Shown here in pieces: positions 50,894-60,138 of a stretch of 64,000 nucleotides of DNA (position 1 is the first letter of the stretch; every line of letters starts with the position of its first letter). The notes beneath the pieces are model-generated. The model was not told where the DNA came from and did no database searches. It was given only the letters and a program-made list of their open reading frames with translations. Origin of the DNA: Ruminococcus flavefaciens (GTDB taxonomy: Bacteria; Bacillota; Clostridia; Oscillospirales; Ruminococcaceae); contig NZ_FNWV01000005.1 of assembly GCF_900108555.1 (NCBI RefSeq), positions 62,001-126,000 of the forward strand, in the 5' to 3' direction. The translations under genes and the position numbers were made by a program.

Positions 50894-53224
50894 TCATATG
50901 GTCACTGTTTTTGTCATGCTTATTTTTTCATTCTCAATATCTATTCTGATACTCTCTCCCCTTTTTATCTCTGAATTTACTATCATTTTTGCAAGTTCAT
51001 TTTCTACAAGCTCAACTGCTTTGCGCCTTATGGGTCTTGCACCGTAACGGGAAGTACCTTCTGCAGCTGCAACTGTCTCTTCAACTCGCTGTGTAAACTC
51101 GATATCTATACCGAGAGTCTTGGCACGGTGGGCTATATTTTTTAGCTGTAGGCGGCTTATCTGCAAAAGATGTTCATGTTTGAAAGGTTCAAAAAATATT
51201 ATCTCGTCTATACGATTGAGAAGTTCAGGCGAAAAATACTTCCTGATACTTTCCGTTGTCCTGTTATTCATATCATCATTATCCGAAAAACCAAGTGACG
51301 TCTTTGTCGTAAGCTCCTCTGCGCCTATATTTGATGTCATTATTATTATGGTACTGCGGAAATCTATCCGTCTCATAACAGAATCTGTGAGGAAACCGTC
51401 CTCAAGTATCTGCAAAAGTATATTCAGTACATCGGCATCAGCTTTTTCTATCTCGTCAAAGAGCACAAGTGAATACGGACATCGCTTGACTCTTTCACAG
51501 AGATTATTGTCACAGTTATCGTATCCTGCATACCCCGGAGGCGCACCGATAAGCTTTGATACAGAGTGCTTTTCCATATATTCCGACATATCTATGCGTA
51601 TAAGACTGTTCTCGCTGTCATAATACTGTTCTGCAAGTATCTTTGCAAGCTCGGTCTTTCCTACTCCTGTAGGTCCTGCAAAAAGAAATGAAGCAACAGG
51701 TCTGGATACGTCTCTTAATCCTGCTCGTGAACGATAAAGAACTTCCGTTATTTTTCTTACAGCTGTATCATGTCCTATTATGTGTTCAGACAGCTTCTTC
51801 TCTAAATTCCCGAGCTTTTCAACATCAGCCGAAGTGAGCTTACTTAATGGTATACCTGTTTTTAGCGATATGACGTGGTTGAGATCGTTTTCGGTAACAC
51901 CTTTTTCATCATAGCTATTTATTACTTCATTAAGCTGGTTGAGCGTTTTCCCCTCCATATGGATAAGCTTGGTATCATCTTTAACAGTTTTTCCGCAGTT
52001 TCTTATCTTAGCGCAGGCACAGGCCTCATCTAACAGATCAATGGCTTTATCTGGAAGAAAACGATCCGTTACATATTTCTTTGAAAGCTCAACGGCTCTT
52101 TTTATTATATCATCACTTATTTCTATGCCGTGATATTTCTCATAATTATGCCGCAGTCCGTTTATCATCTCTACACAGCTTTCTATATCAGGCTCACATA
52201 CCTTTACTGCCTGAAATCTTCTTTCAAGTGCCGAGTCCTTTTCGATAGTCTTACGATATTCTTCAAAAGTTGTTGCTCCAATTATCTGTAATTCTCCCCT
52301 TGCAAGCTGAGGCTTCATAATATTCGCTGCATCTATCGCTCCCTCAGCTGCACCTGCACCAACTATCATGTGTATCTCGTCAATAAAAAGGATTATATTC
52401 CCTGCACTTACGGCTTCATCAATGCATAACTTTATACGTTCTTCAAAATCTCCGCGATATTTTGCTCCAGACAGGAGTGAAGCTATATCTAAAGAAAAAA
52501 TGTACTTGTTTTTTAGATCTTCCGGTACGAGATTTCTTGTAAAAAGCTCCGCAACCCCCTCAACTATAGCCGTTTTTCCCACACCTGCCTCACCTATAAG
52601 ACAGGGATTGTTTTTATTTCTCCGCGAAAGTATCTGCAATATCCTTTCTATCTCTTTTTTACGCCCTATCAGAGGATCGTTCTTTCTTACCAAACTCAGA
52701 TCGGTAAGATTTTTGCCGTATCTGTAAAGATTTGGTATCTGAGACTGTTTCGGTATCATTGCATCATAAAGCTTTCTGCCTGTTTCATTGTCAAGGATAT
52801 CATCAAGCCGAGTGAGAATAATGTTTTGATCTGCACTTAGTTTTCGCATTATAGTACAGCCGCTGCATGATCGTTCTTCGAGCATTGCTGCAAGTATCCT
52901 TTCTGGAGAAGCTTTTTTTCCGTTTGATACAGATGCTGCCAAATATGCTTTTTCGAGTATCCGTTTTGCAGCTGTTGTAAGAAAACGCTGATTAAGTACG
53001 GTCGTTGAACCCTGACCTACCATACTGATTATTTCACTTCGGAGTTCATCGAATGATATACCACCTTCCATAAGGATATCCGCTGCTTCCGTATTTCCTT
53101 CTCCTGCTATAGACAGAAGGATATGCTCGCTTCCTACATAAGTATGACCAAGTTCAGAAGCATACTCTATAGCTCCTTCGATTATCATAACAGCTTTCTT
53201 TGTGAATTTTTCATTGTTTATCAT
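50894..53224 (-). CDS. clpC: ClpC/ClpA-type AAA+ unfoldase without M-domain
   Basis: A 776-residue Hsp100 unfoldase with an N-terminal Clp_N repeat domain (about 1-145), a first AAA+ module (Walker A GEAGVGKT at 211-218, Walker B ILFIDEIH) and a second one (GPTGVGKT at 517-524). The ClpP-binding loop LGF lies at 644-646, so it should dock to ClpP. Between the modules (about 408-450) the M-domain coiled coil of ClpC is replaced by some 40 residues, and no UVR motif is seen, which is more like ClpA. MecA/McsB-type adaptors that act through the M-domain may therefore not work here. The usual ctsR-mcsA-mcsB genes are not next to it. Confidence 0.88.
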   Translation of the reverse strand: MINNEKFTKKAVMIIEGAIEYASELGHTYVGSEHILLSIAGEGNTEAADILMEGGISFDELRSEIISMVGQGSTTVLNQRFLTTAAKRILEKAYLAASVSNGKKASPERILAAMLEERSCSGCTIMRKLSADQNIILTRLDDILDNETGRKLYDAMIPKQSQIPNLYRYGKNLTDLSLVRKNDPLIGRKKEIERILQILSRRNKNNPCLIGEAGVGKTAIVEGVAELFTRNLVPEDLKNKYIFSLDIASLLSGAKYRGDFEERIKLCIDEAVSAGNIILFIDEIHMIVGAGAAEGAIDAANIMKPQLARGELQIIGATTFEEYRKTIEKDSALERRFQAVKVCEPDIESCVEMINGLRHNYEKYHGIEISDDIIKRAVELSKKYVTDRFLPDKAIDLLDEACACAKIRNCGKTVKDDTKLIHMEGKTLNQLNEVINSYDEKGVTENDLNHVISLKTGIPLSKLTSADVEKLGNLEKKLSEHIIGHDTAVRKITEVLYRSRAGLRDVSRPVASFLFAGPTGVGKTELAKILAEQYYDSENSLIRIDMSEYMEKHSVSKLIGAPPGYAGYDNCDNNLCERVKRCPYSLVLFDEIEKADADVLNILLQILEDGFLTDSVMRRIDFRSTIIIMTSNIGAEELTTKTSLGFSDNDDMNNRTTESIRKYFSPELLNRIDEIIFFEPFKHEHLLQISRLQLKNIAHRAKTLGIDIEFTQRVEETVAAAEGTSRYGARPIRRKAVELVENELAKMIVNSEIKRGESIRIDIENEKISMTKTVTI

Positions 53225-53393
53225 ATTTTTTGCCTCCTTATTGCTCTGAATATATTATGCCACTTTTTTCATGCGATAAGTGTCGAAATAAATGACCTTA
53301 AAAAAACAGTAACACTTTTTTTCGCGTGACATATTATGTACTATGAAGCAAAGAAAAACGCTTCAAATACATCAATCTAAGGAGATAATCAAT

Positions 53394-53531
53394 ATGTGTA
53401 ATTCATGCTTCGGAGGAAACAACTGCTGGTGCATCATTCTTTTAGTACTTCTCGTTATCATTCTCTTTTCGGGCTGCGGCAATAATGGCTGTGACTGTGG
53501 CAATAACGGCGGCTGCGGCTGTGGCTGTTAA
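53394..53531 (+). CDS. 45-residue Cys/Gly-rich membrane peptide
   Basis: Starts at the ATG at 53394, with AAGGAG nine bases before it. It has a Cys-rich head (MCNSCFGGNNCWC), one hydrophobic helix (IILLVLLVIILFSG) and a Cys/Gly/Asn tail (CGNNGCDCGNNGGCGCGC). It is too short to be called by most finders. It recalls the tiny YjcZ-like spore-associated peptides of Bacillus in layout only. Metal binding, spore-coat cross-linking or a bacteriocin-like function are all possible. It ends with its own hairpin terminator, so it is very likely expressed. Confidence 0.75.
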   Translation: MCNSCFGGNNCWCIILLVLLVIILFSGCGNNGCDCGNNGGCGCGC

Positions 53532-53538
53532 AAAACAC

Positions 53539-53563
53539 AAAGGGACTGCAATGCAGTCCCTTT
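53539..53563. terminator. Terminator after the Cys-rich peptide and clpX
   Basis: AAAGGGACTGC and GCAGTCCCTTT form an 11-bp stem around AAT, followed by TATTTATTATT on the plus strand. It lies six bases before the end of clpX on the other strand. Confidence 0.85.
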
Positions 53564-53568
53564 ATTTA

Positions 53569-54852
53569 TTATTCAGCTTTAAGCAGCTTATTTCTTCTGT
53601 TTGTAAGCAACGGCTGTGTTCCGTTTATAACACAATCAGCTGTAACAGTTACCTTTGCAATACTTCCGTCAGACGGAACATTAAACATGGTATCCATAAG
53701 AATAGATTCGATGATGGAACGAAGTCCGCGGGCACCTGTTTTCTGTGCAATAGCCTTCTTAGCTATCTCTATAAGTGCATCATCATCAACTTCAAGCTCT
53801 ATATCATCATAATCGAAAAGCTTCTTATACTGCTTGATAAGCGCATTCTTAGGCTCAGTAAGAATTCTTACAAGTGATGCTTCATCAAGCTCTTCAAGAA
53901 CAGATATAACAGGAAGTCGTCCCACAAATTCAGGTACCATACCAAATTTAACAAGGTCTTTCGGTACGACCTTCTTAAAGATATTGTTCTCTTCCTTATG
54001 AGTCTTTATCTCTCCGCCAAAGCCGATAGGAGCTTTTCCGATACGCTTCTGTATCTGCTTTTCAAGTCCGTCGAACGCACCGCCGCAGATAAACAGGATA
54101 TTCTTAGTATTTATCTGAATAACTTCCTGATTAGGATGCTTTCTTCCGCCCTGTGGAGGAACATTTGAAACAGTACCCTCTATGATCTTGAGGAGTGCCT
54201 GCTGAACGCCTTCACCGCTTACATCACGAGTCAAAGATGTATTTTCAGACTTTCTTGCTATCTTATCTATCTCGTCGATGTAGATAATACCTCTTTCAGC
54301 AGCCTTTATATCAAAATCAGCAGCCTGTATAAGTCTGAGAAGTACATTTTCAACGTCATCACCAACGTAACCTGCTTCTGTAATTGTTGTAGCATCTGCA
54401 ATTGCAAACGGAACATTCAGAAGCTTAGCAAGAGTCTGTGCAAGAAAGGTCTTTCCGACACCTGTAGGTCCGAGAAGAAGCACATTGCTCTTCTGAAGCT
54501 CTACGCCGTCGCTGTCAGAGAAATCCTTATCATTTTCCTGACTCATTATTCTCTTGTAATGATTATAAACAGCTACAGCCAGTGACTTTTTCGCATCGTC
54601 CTGTCCGATAACATATTCATCAAGAAATGCTTTTATCTCAACAGGCTTCATAAGCTTTATTGAAGAAACATCGCCTTCGTTATCAGATTTTGAAGCTTTT
54701 CTGTGTGCTTTGGCTACTCCAGAACCATAGAGCATTTCGTAGCAGTAAGTTACGCACTCGTCACATATATTAGATGAACCTGCAGAAAACATACTGCGTA
54801 CTCTGTTTTCACCCTTTCCGCAGAAGCTGCACGATTTAAACGTTTCAGCCAT
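53569..54852 (-). CDS. clpX: ATP-dependent protease ATP-binding subunit ClpX
   Basis: A 427-residue AAA+ unfoldase. The N-terminal zinc domain has Cys8, Cys11, Cys30 and Cys33. Walker A GPTGVGKT is at 128-135, with YIDEIDKIA as Walker B. The ClpP-binding loop IGF lies in KAPIGFGG. The substrate pore loop GYVGDDVE is present. With ClpP directly upstream it forms the housekeeping degradation machine. Confidence 0.97.
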   Translation of the reverse strand: MAETFKSCSFCGKGENRVRSMFSAGSSNICDECVTYCYEMLYGSGVAKAHRKASKSDNEGDVSSIKLMKPVEIKAFLDEYVIGQDDAKKSLAVAVYNHYKRIMSQENDKDFSDSDGVELQKSNVLLLGPTGVGKTFLAQTLAKLLNVPFAIADATTITEAGYVGDDVENVLLRLIQAADFDIKAAERGIIYIDEIDKIARKSENTSLTRDVSGEGVQQALLKIIEGTVSNVPPQGGRKHPNQEVIQINTKNILFICGGAFDGLEKQIQKRIGKAPIGFGGEIKTHKEENNIFKKVVPKDLVKFGMVPEFVGRLPVISVLEELDEASLVRILTEPKNALIKQYKKLFDYDDIELEVDDDALIEIAKKAIAQKTGARGLRSIIESILMDTMFNVPSDGSIAKVTVTADCVINGTQPLLTNRRNKLLKAE

Positions 54853-54861
54853 TTAATTCCC

Positions 54862-55452
54862 CTACCTTTTTGTGATTACTTTATCTATAAGACCAAATTC
54901 AAGAGCTTCCTGAGCAGTCATGTAATTATCTCTCTCACAAGCAGCGTGCATCTCTTCGACACTCTTACCTGAGTTTTCAGCCATAATGCTCTCAAGACGG
55001 TCTCTTGTACGTTCGAGATTTTTAGCGTGTATCATGATATCTGTCTGCTGACCGCCAAGTCCGCCGCCGATAAGAGGCTGGTGGATCATGATCTCACTGT
55101 TAGGAAGAGCGATCCTCTTGCCCTTTGCACCTGATGAAAGCAGAAATGCTCCCATTGAAGCAGCCATACCGATACAGATAGTAGATACATCACACTTGAT
55201 ATAGTTCATAGTATCGTATATTGCCATGCCGGCTGTAACAGAACCGCCGGGGCTGTTTATATATAATGAAATGTCCTTTTCTGAATCCTGACTTTCAAGA
55301 TAAAGGAGCTGTGCAACAACTACGCTTGCAGTTGCATCGCTTACCTGATCTGAAAGCATTATAATTCTGTCATTGAGCAGGCGCGAGTATATATCATAGG
55401 ATCTTTCTCCTCTGCTTGTCTGTTCAACAACGTAAGGTACTAATACGCTCAT
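54862..55452 (-). CDS. clpP: ATP-dependent Clp protease proteolytic subunit ClpP
   Basis: A 196-residue serine protease subunit. The catalytic triad is visible: Ser99 in GMAASMGA, His124 in IMIHQPL and Asp175. It forms a 14-mer barrel that binds ClpX and the ClpC-like protein of this window. It lies nine bases before clpX. A hairpin between tig and clpP may trim read-through from tig. Confidence 0.97.
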   Translation of the reverse strand: MSVLVPYVVEQTSRGERSYDIYSRLLNDRIIMLSDQVSDATASVVVAQLLYLESQDSEKDISLYINSPGGSVTAGMAIYDTMNYIKCDVSTICIGMAASMGAFLLSSGAKGKRIALPNSEIMIHQPLIGGGLGGQQTDIMIHAKNLERTRDRLESIMAENSGKSVEEMHAACERDNYMTAQEALEFGLIDKVITKR

Positions 55453-55472
55453 AGTTCATCGCCCTTTCTTTT

Positions 55473-55508
55473 AAAAACAGTTGTCCCACAAGAAAGCTGC
55501 GGGACAAC
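55473..55508 (-). terminator. Hairpin (partial terminator) between tig and clpP
   Basis: GTTGTCCC and GGGACAAC form an 8-bp stem with a 13-base loop, followed on the minus strand by CTGTTTTT. It is a candidate attenuator, since clpP usually shares a transcript with tig. Confidence 0.55.
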
Positions 55509-55525
55509 ATCACATACTATAATTA

Positions 55526-55536
55526 TTTGTCGAAAA
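55526..55536 (+). promoter_or_regulatory. 0A-box-like site between tig and clpP
   Basis: TTTGTCGAAAA matches the extended Spo0A consensus (TGTCGAA with T and A flanks), about 75 bases upstream of the clpP start and beside the tig stop. Confidence 0.3.
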
Positions 55537-55541
55537 GAGTA

Positions 55542-56849
55542 TTATTCAGCCTTTTCTTCAGCAGAAGTGTTATCTACAACAGCATTTTCCTTTACAAACT
55601 CAACAGCCTTCTGTACCTTGAGATCTGTAGTGTATTCATCAACAGGGATAAATCTCTTTATAGTCTCAACGTCAACGTTGTTTGCTGCAGCGATCTCACC
55701 AAGACCGTTGTTGATCTCTTCTTCAGTTACTTCGATATTCTCGAGCTCAGCGATCTTCTCAAGAGCAAGTCTGAGCTTGACTTCATTAACAGCTCTGTCT
55801 CTGTATGTCTCTCTGAATGAATCCATATCCATACCTGTGTACTGGAAGTAAAGCTTGAGATCCATACCCTGTGAACGGAGCTGCTGCTCAAAGTTTCTCA
55901 TAAGAGCATCGATCCTCTGCTCATACATACAATTCGGGATAGGAGCATCAACTTTCTCGATAAGAGCGTTCATTATAGCATTCTCAAAGTTAGAGTCTGC
56001 CTGCTTAGCTGCTGCGTCCTCGAGCTTAGTCTTGATATCGTCCTTATATTCTGCAACTGTCTCAAACTCTGTTGCATCCTTTACGAGATCATCGTTGATC
56101 TCAGGGAGCTCTTCATAGCTGATAGCCTTGAGCTTGCACTTGAATGTTGCTTCCTTGCCTGCATAATCAGTCATCTGATAATCCTCAGGGAAAGTAACGT
56201 TTACGTCAAACTCATCGCCGATGTTGTGACCAACGATCTGATCTTCGAAACCAGGGATAAACTGACCGCTGCCAAGACGAAGAGGATGATCCTCACCCTT
56301 GCCGCCTTCAAATGCTTCGTCACCGAAGAAGCCTTCAAAGTCGATAGTAACTTCATCATCAAGCTGTGCTGCTCTGTCATCAACAGAAACTATACGAGCA
56401 TTCTTCTTTCTGATGATGTCGATCTGCTTGTCGATATCCTCATCTGTGATCTCCTTAACTTCCTTAGGAGCCTTGATGCCCTTATAGTCAGAGATCTCAA
56501 TCTCAGGCTTTGTAACGCAGATAGCCTTGATCTCAACACCTGTAGCCTTATCGATCGATGTAACTTCAACATTTGGCCTGTCAACAAGCTCAAGACCTGT
56601 CTCAGTAACAGCTGCATCAAGCTCAGGTCCGAGAAGTGAATTGATAGCACCCTCATAGAATGCACCCTCACCGAACTCTCTCTCAGCAAGCTTTCTTGTT
56701 ACCTTGCCTTTTCTGAATCCCTTGATCTGGATATTCTTCTTCTGTCTCTGATATTCCTTTTCAACAGCAGCCTCAAAAGCCTCTGCATCAATTGAAATCA
56801 CTAACTCTGTAGTATTTACATCTGTTTTGTTTGATGATTTTAAACTCAT
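55542..56849 (-). CDS. tig: Trigger factor chaperone
   Basis: A 435-residue ribosome-bound chaperone. The N-terminal tail has the ribosome-docking motif GFRKGK, the FKBP-type PPIase domain follows (EVTIDFEGFFGDEAFEGGKG), then the helical chaperone domain. The C-terminus is Glu-rich. The start is the ATG at 56849, since GGAGG lies 10 bases before it; the longer frame to 56906 lacks this. It leads a tig-clpP-clpX run, as is common. Confidence 0.97.
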   Translation of the reverse strand: MSLKSSNKTDVNTTELVISIDAEAFEAAVEKEYQRQKKNIQIKGFRKGKVTRKLAEREFGEGAFYEGAINSLLGPELDAAVTETGLELVDRPNVEVTSIDKATGVEIKAICVTKPEIEISDYKGIKAPKEVKEITDEDIDKQIDIIRKKNARIVSVDDRAAQLDDEVTIDFEGFFGDEAFEGGKGEDHPLRLGSGQFIPGFEDQIVGHNIGDEFDVNVTFPEDYQMTDYAGKEATFKCKLKAISYEELPEINDDLVKDATEFETVAEYKDDIKTKLEDAAAKQADSNFENAIMNALIEKVDAPIPNCMYEQRIDALMRNFEQQLRSQGMDLKLYFQYTGMDMDSFRETYRDRAVNEVKLRLALEKIAELENIEVTEEEINNGLGEIAAANNVDVETIKRFIPVDEYTTDLKVQKAVEFVKENAVVDNTSAEEKAE

Positions 56850-56889
56850 TTTAATACGTCCTCCAATATTTATATAACATACTTGGTAT

Positions 56890-56898
56890 ATTATACCA
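56890..56898 (-). promoter_or_regulatory. Extended -10 promoter of tig
   Basis: Minus strand TGGTATAAT, full extended -10; the -35 is weak. It lies 41 bases before the ATG. Confidence 0.6.
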
Positions 56899-56950
56899 CA
56901 TTTCAAAAATTTTTTCTACTGATTTCTCACACTTCTGCATAATGCACAAT

Positions 56951-57643
56951 TCACAAAACTTTTTCAGGCACAAACTGTAAATAATCACCTGCTATAAGAT
57001 GAAAATTTACATCATCATATGTATTTTTCACACACAGGTCATGCGCTGAACGTCCGTGTATATGTCCATAGTAGCAATCCTTTATCTTATACCTGTAAAG
57101 CACTTCAAGAATGTCATAGTTGAAGTTTGTCGCAAATATGGGCGGATAATGAAGAAATACTATGGGTTCGAGATTCTCAGCAAGTGCAGACTTTATGGAA
57201 GTTTCAAGTCTTTGCACTTCCCTTTTCAGGACTTTTTCGTCCTGTGTCTCCCCGGGCATATTTACCCAGCCGCGAGTACCGCAGATCCCGTAATTCTCAT
57301 ACCTGTAATGATTGTTATGCAGTATGCTTATTGTGCCGCAACCTTCGGAAGCAAGGAAATCCTCCATTTTCTTCATGGTAGTCCACCAGTAATCGTGATT
57401 TCCTTTTATTATTATCTTCTTTCCGGGAAGCAATTCTATAAAACGGAAATCGGGAGCTGCTTCCGCCAGAGACATACCCCATGATATATCTCCGGGAAGC
57501 ACCACCGTATCCTCATCTCTGACAATTTCAAGCCAGTTCTTTTCGATCTTCTCCTGATAATCCTGCCACCCCGGGAAGATACTCATTGTCTTTTCGGGAT
57601 CACCCTTGCACAGGTGAAGATCAGCGAGTACATAGAGACTCAT
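56951..57643 (-). CDS. Calcineurin-like metallophosphoesterase
   Basis: A 230-residue phosphoesterase. The metal motifs are visible: LADLHLC with Asp8 and His10, PGDISWG, KGNHDYW, LHYPP and YGHIHG. The substrate is not known; members of this clostridial subgroup have no clear single function. It lies two bases after the thrC stop and ends the long rplS-to-phosphoesterase run. Confidence 0.88.
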   Translation of the reverse strand: MSLYVLADLHLCKGDPEKTMSIFPGWQDYQEKIEKNWLEIVRDEDTVVLPGDISWGMSLAEAAPDFRFIELLPGKKIIIKGNHDYWWTTMKKMEDFLASEGCGTISILHNNHYRYENYGICGTRGWVNMPGETQDEKVLKREVQRLETSIKSALAENLEPIVFLHYPPIFATNFNYDILEVLYRYKIKDCYYGHIHGRSAHDLCVKNTYDDVNFHLIAGDYLQFVPEKVL

Positions 57644-57645
57644 TT

Positions 57646-59139
57646 TCAGTTGCTCAGTGTTCTGAGCACATAGTCCTTCTGATCAGCCTTATCGATAACG
57701 TCGTTGAAACGCTCAGGCTTGTTTTTAAGATCTGCAAGAGCAGCAGGAACAGGTATGTCGGAAAGCTCAGCTATCTTGTCTACCTTGTCATACTCGTCAA
57801 TATCTGATTTCTCGCCCTCGAGAGCTTCAAGTACAGCTGCGCTGAACTTGTAAGGACTTGCAGTTGAAGCAATAACAGTCTTTGTATTATCACCTGTTGT
57901 CTCCTTATAGTCCTTGTATACCTTAACAGCTACTGCTGTATGTGTATCGCAGGTATAAGAATACTTCTCATAGATAGAATGTATGGTAGCCTTTGTCTGA
58001 CCGTCATCGCAGAAGCCTGCTGAGAACTCTTCCTTCAGCTTTGCCTTGACTTCATCACTTACCTCATATCTTCCCTCAGAAGCAAGCTTGCCGAACCACT
58101 CGCGGATAACCGCATCGTTCTTGCCTGTCATGAGGTAAAGAAGTCTTTCAAGGTTGCTGGAGATAAGTATATCCATTGAAGGAGAAACAGTTGCATAGAA
58201 CTGTCTGTTTCTGTCATAAATACCTGTATTGATAAAGTCTGTAAGAACATTGTTGATGTTTGATGCGCAGATGAGCTTATTTACAGGAATACCCATGTGC
58301 TTTGCATAATAAGCAGCGAGGATATTACCGAAGTTGCCTGTAGGAACTACGATATTGATCTTTTCGCCAAGCTCTATCTCCCCGTCCTTTACAAGCTCTG
58401 CATAGGACGAAACGTAGTATACGATCTGAGGAACAAGTCTGCCCCAGTTGATAGAGTTGGCACTTGAGAACATCATTCCCTTTTCATCAAGAGCCTTCTT
58501 TACATCATCATTTGTGAAGATAGCCTTTACACCGTTCTGACAGTCATCAAAATTACCCTTTATAGCACAAACTCCGACATTAGAGCCTTCCTGAGTCTTC
58601 ATCTGACGCTTCTGCATCGGGCTAACGCCGTCCTCAGGATAGAATACGAGGATAGATGTACCTTCAACGTCCTTAAAGCCTTCAAGTGCAGCCTTGCCTG
58701 TATCACCCGATGTTGCAACAAGAATAACTATCTTCTTATCAAGATTGATCTTCTTTGCCGATGTTGTAAGGAAGTATGGAAGTATCTGAAGAGCCATATC
58801 CTTGAATGCGCAGGTCGGACCGTGCCAGAGTTCAAGCATATATGTTCCATCAAATAAATGAGCGATCTCAGAAATGCTTTCGGTCTCAAAATTCTTAGTG
58901 CTGTACGCATTATCAGTACAATAATGTATCTCGGCATCAGTAAAATCTGTCAGATACTTTGAGAATACATAAGCAGCTCTATCGGCATACTTCATATCAC
59001 CGATAGCTTTTATCTCATCAAGAGTAAGCTGTGGTATGCTCTCAGGAACGAAGAGTCCGCCCTCAGTGGATATACCCTGAGTGATCGCTTCCGCACTCTT
59101 GACCTTGACATCGCTGTTTCTTGTGCTGTTATAGAACAT
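57646..59139 (-). CDS. thrC: Threonine synthase
   Basis: A 497-residue PLP enzyme of the longer bacterial class that makes threonine from O-phosphohomoserine. The PLP lysine is Lys113 in GPTCAFKDMALQ, and the phosphate-binding stretch VATSGDTGKAALEGF is clear. Family length is normal. thrB and hom are not next to it; the gene is placed after yraN, which is unusual for threonine genes. Confidence 0.96.
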   Translation of the reverse strand: MFYNSTRNSDVKVKSAEAITQGISTEGGLFVPESIPQLTLDEIKAIGDMKYADRAAYVFSKYLTDFTDAEIHYCTDNAYSTKNFETESISEIAHLFDGTYMLELWHGPTCAFKDMALQILPYFLTTSAKKINLDKKIVILVATSGDTGKAALEGFKDVEGTSILVFYPEDGVSPMQKRQMKTQEGSNVGVCAIKGNFDDCQNGVKAIFTNDDVKKALDEKGMMFSSANSINWGRLVPQIVYYVSSYAELVKDGEIELGEKINIVVPTGNFGNILAAYYAKHMGIPVNKLICASNINNVLTDFINTGIYDRNRQFYATVSPSMDILISSNLERLLYLMTGKNDAVIREWFGKLASEGRYEVSDEVKAKLKEEFSAGFCDDGQTKATIHSIYEKYSYTCDTHTAVAVKVYKDYKETTGDNTKTVIASTASPYKFSAAVLEALEGEKSDIDEYDKVDKIAELSDIPVPAALADLKNKPERFNDVIDKADQKDYVLRTLSN

Positions 59140-59150
59140 ATTATCACCCT

Positions 59151-59528
59151 TTAAAATATGAAATTGTAGCCTGTGGTATCATAGGCATTGGTTATATAAT
59201 CAATGCTGAGCACTTTTCCGTCCTCGATGATGACTTGTGCGACATCAAATCTTGGCTGCAGGAAATTCGGGTGCTTGCAGCAATAATCAGCGGCTGTTTT
59301 GATTATCAGCCCGCGTTTACGCTTGTTGACAGCCTCAAAGCCAGTGACCATACTTTCAGGCTTACGTGACTTTACTTCAACAAATGCTATATAAAAGCCG
59401 TCCTCGGCAATTATATCTATCTCGCCGCCTTTTATACGGTAATTCCGTGCGGCGATTTTATATCCTCGGTCTTTAAGGTAAGCACAGACGCTTTCCTCAC
59501 CGAGTTTTCCTATTTCACTTTTCGTCAT
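59151..59528 (-). CDS. yraN: UPF0102 family protein YraN
   Basis: A 125-residue protein of the YraN family, with a Holliday-junction-resolvase-like fold. The motifs GEIDIIAEDG and VEVKSR are the usual nuclease-like signature (Glu-x-Asp, then Val-Glu-Val-Lys). Its role is not settled; it is often next to rnhB, as here, with a 14-base overlap. Confidence 0.88.
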   Translation of the reverse strand: MTKSEIGKLGEESVCAYLKDRGYKIAARNYRIKGGEIDIIAEDGFYIAFVEVKSRKPESMVTGFEAVNKRKRGLIIKTAADYCCKHPNFLQPRFDVAQVIIEDGKVLSIDYITNAYDTTGYNFIF

Positions 59529-60138
59529 AAAGCTTTTTCAGGAATGTTTTCCTGTGTACATCGGAAATGCCGAATTCTTCAAGCTTTTCGTAATGCAGCT
59601 TAGTACCGTATCCTTTATGCTGTGAAAAGCAGTACTGAGGATACTTGCCGTCGAGCTCACGCATATAGCGGTCTCGTGATACCTTTGCAAGAATTGAAGC
59701 TGCCGCTATGGAAGCCGAAACAGCATCACCGTGTATCACAAATCTGCTCTCACATTCAAGCTCGGGGAGACGATTGCCATCGATCAGAGCAAGGTCGAGA
59801 CGTACTCCCAATCCGCTGACAGCTCTTTCCATTGCAAGCATTGTAGCCTGTAAAATATTGAGCTTGTCTATCTCCTCAACGCTTGCTGTTGCCACACAGT
59901 ATGCATCAGCCTTTTCGATGACCTCATCGTAAAGAAGCTCACGGCGTTTTTCGGATATCTTCTTGCTGTCATTGAGATAGTTTATCAGCACACTGTCATT
60001 GAGAATGACTGCTGCCGCATAAACATCGCCTGCAAGAGGTCCTCTGCCAGCTTCATCGACACCGCATATCACAGGGTATTCCCTGCGAAGCTCAGTATCG
60101 TAATCAAATAATTCCTTATGTAAAATAACTCTTGCCAT
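59515..60138 (-). CDS. rnhB: Ribonuclease HII
   Basis: A 207-residue nuclease that cuts RNA in RNA-DNA hybrids and removes single ribonucleotides from DNA. The DEDD residues are visible: Asp28 and Glu29 in CGVDEAGRG, and Asp in LALIDGNRLP. It overlaps the rbgA gene by one base. Gene order rplS-lepB-rbgA-rnhB-yraN is common in Firmicutes. Confidence 0.96.
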   Translation of the reverse strand: MARVILHKELFDYDTELRREYPVICGVDEAGRGPLAGDVYAAAVILNDSVLINYLNDSKKISEKRRELLYDEVIEKADAYCVATASVEEIDKLNILQATMLAMERAVSGLGVRLDLALIDGNRLPELECESRFVIHGDAVSASIAAASILAKVSRDRYMRELDGKYPQYCFSQHKGYGTKLHYEKLEEFGISDVHRKTFLKKLYDEK

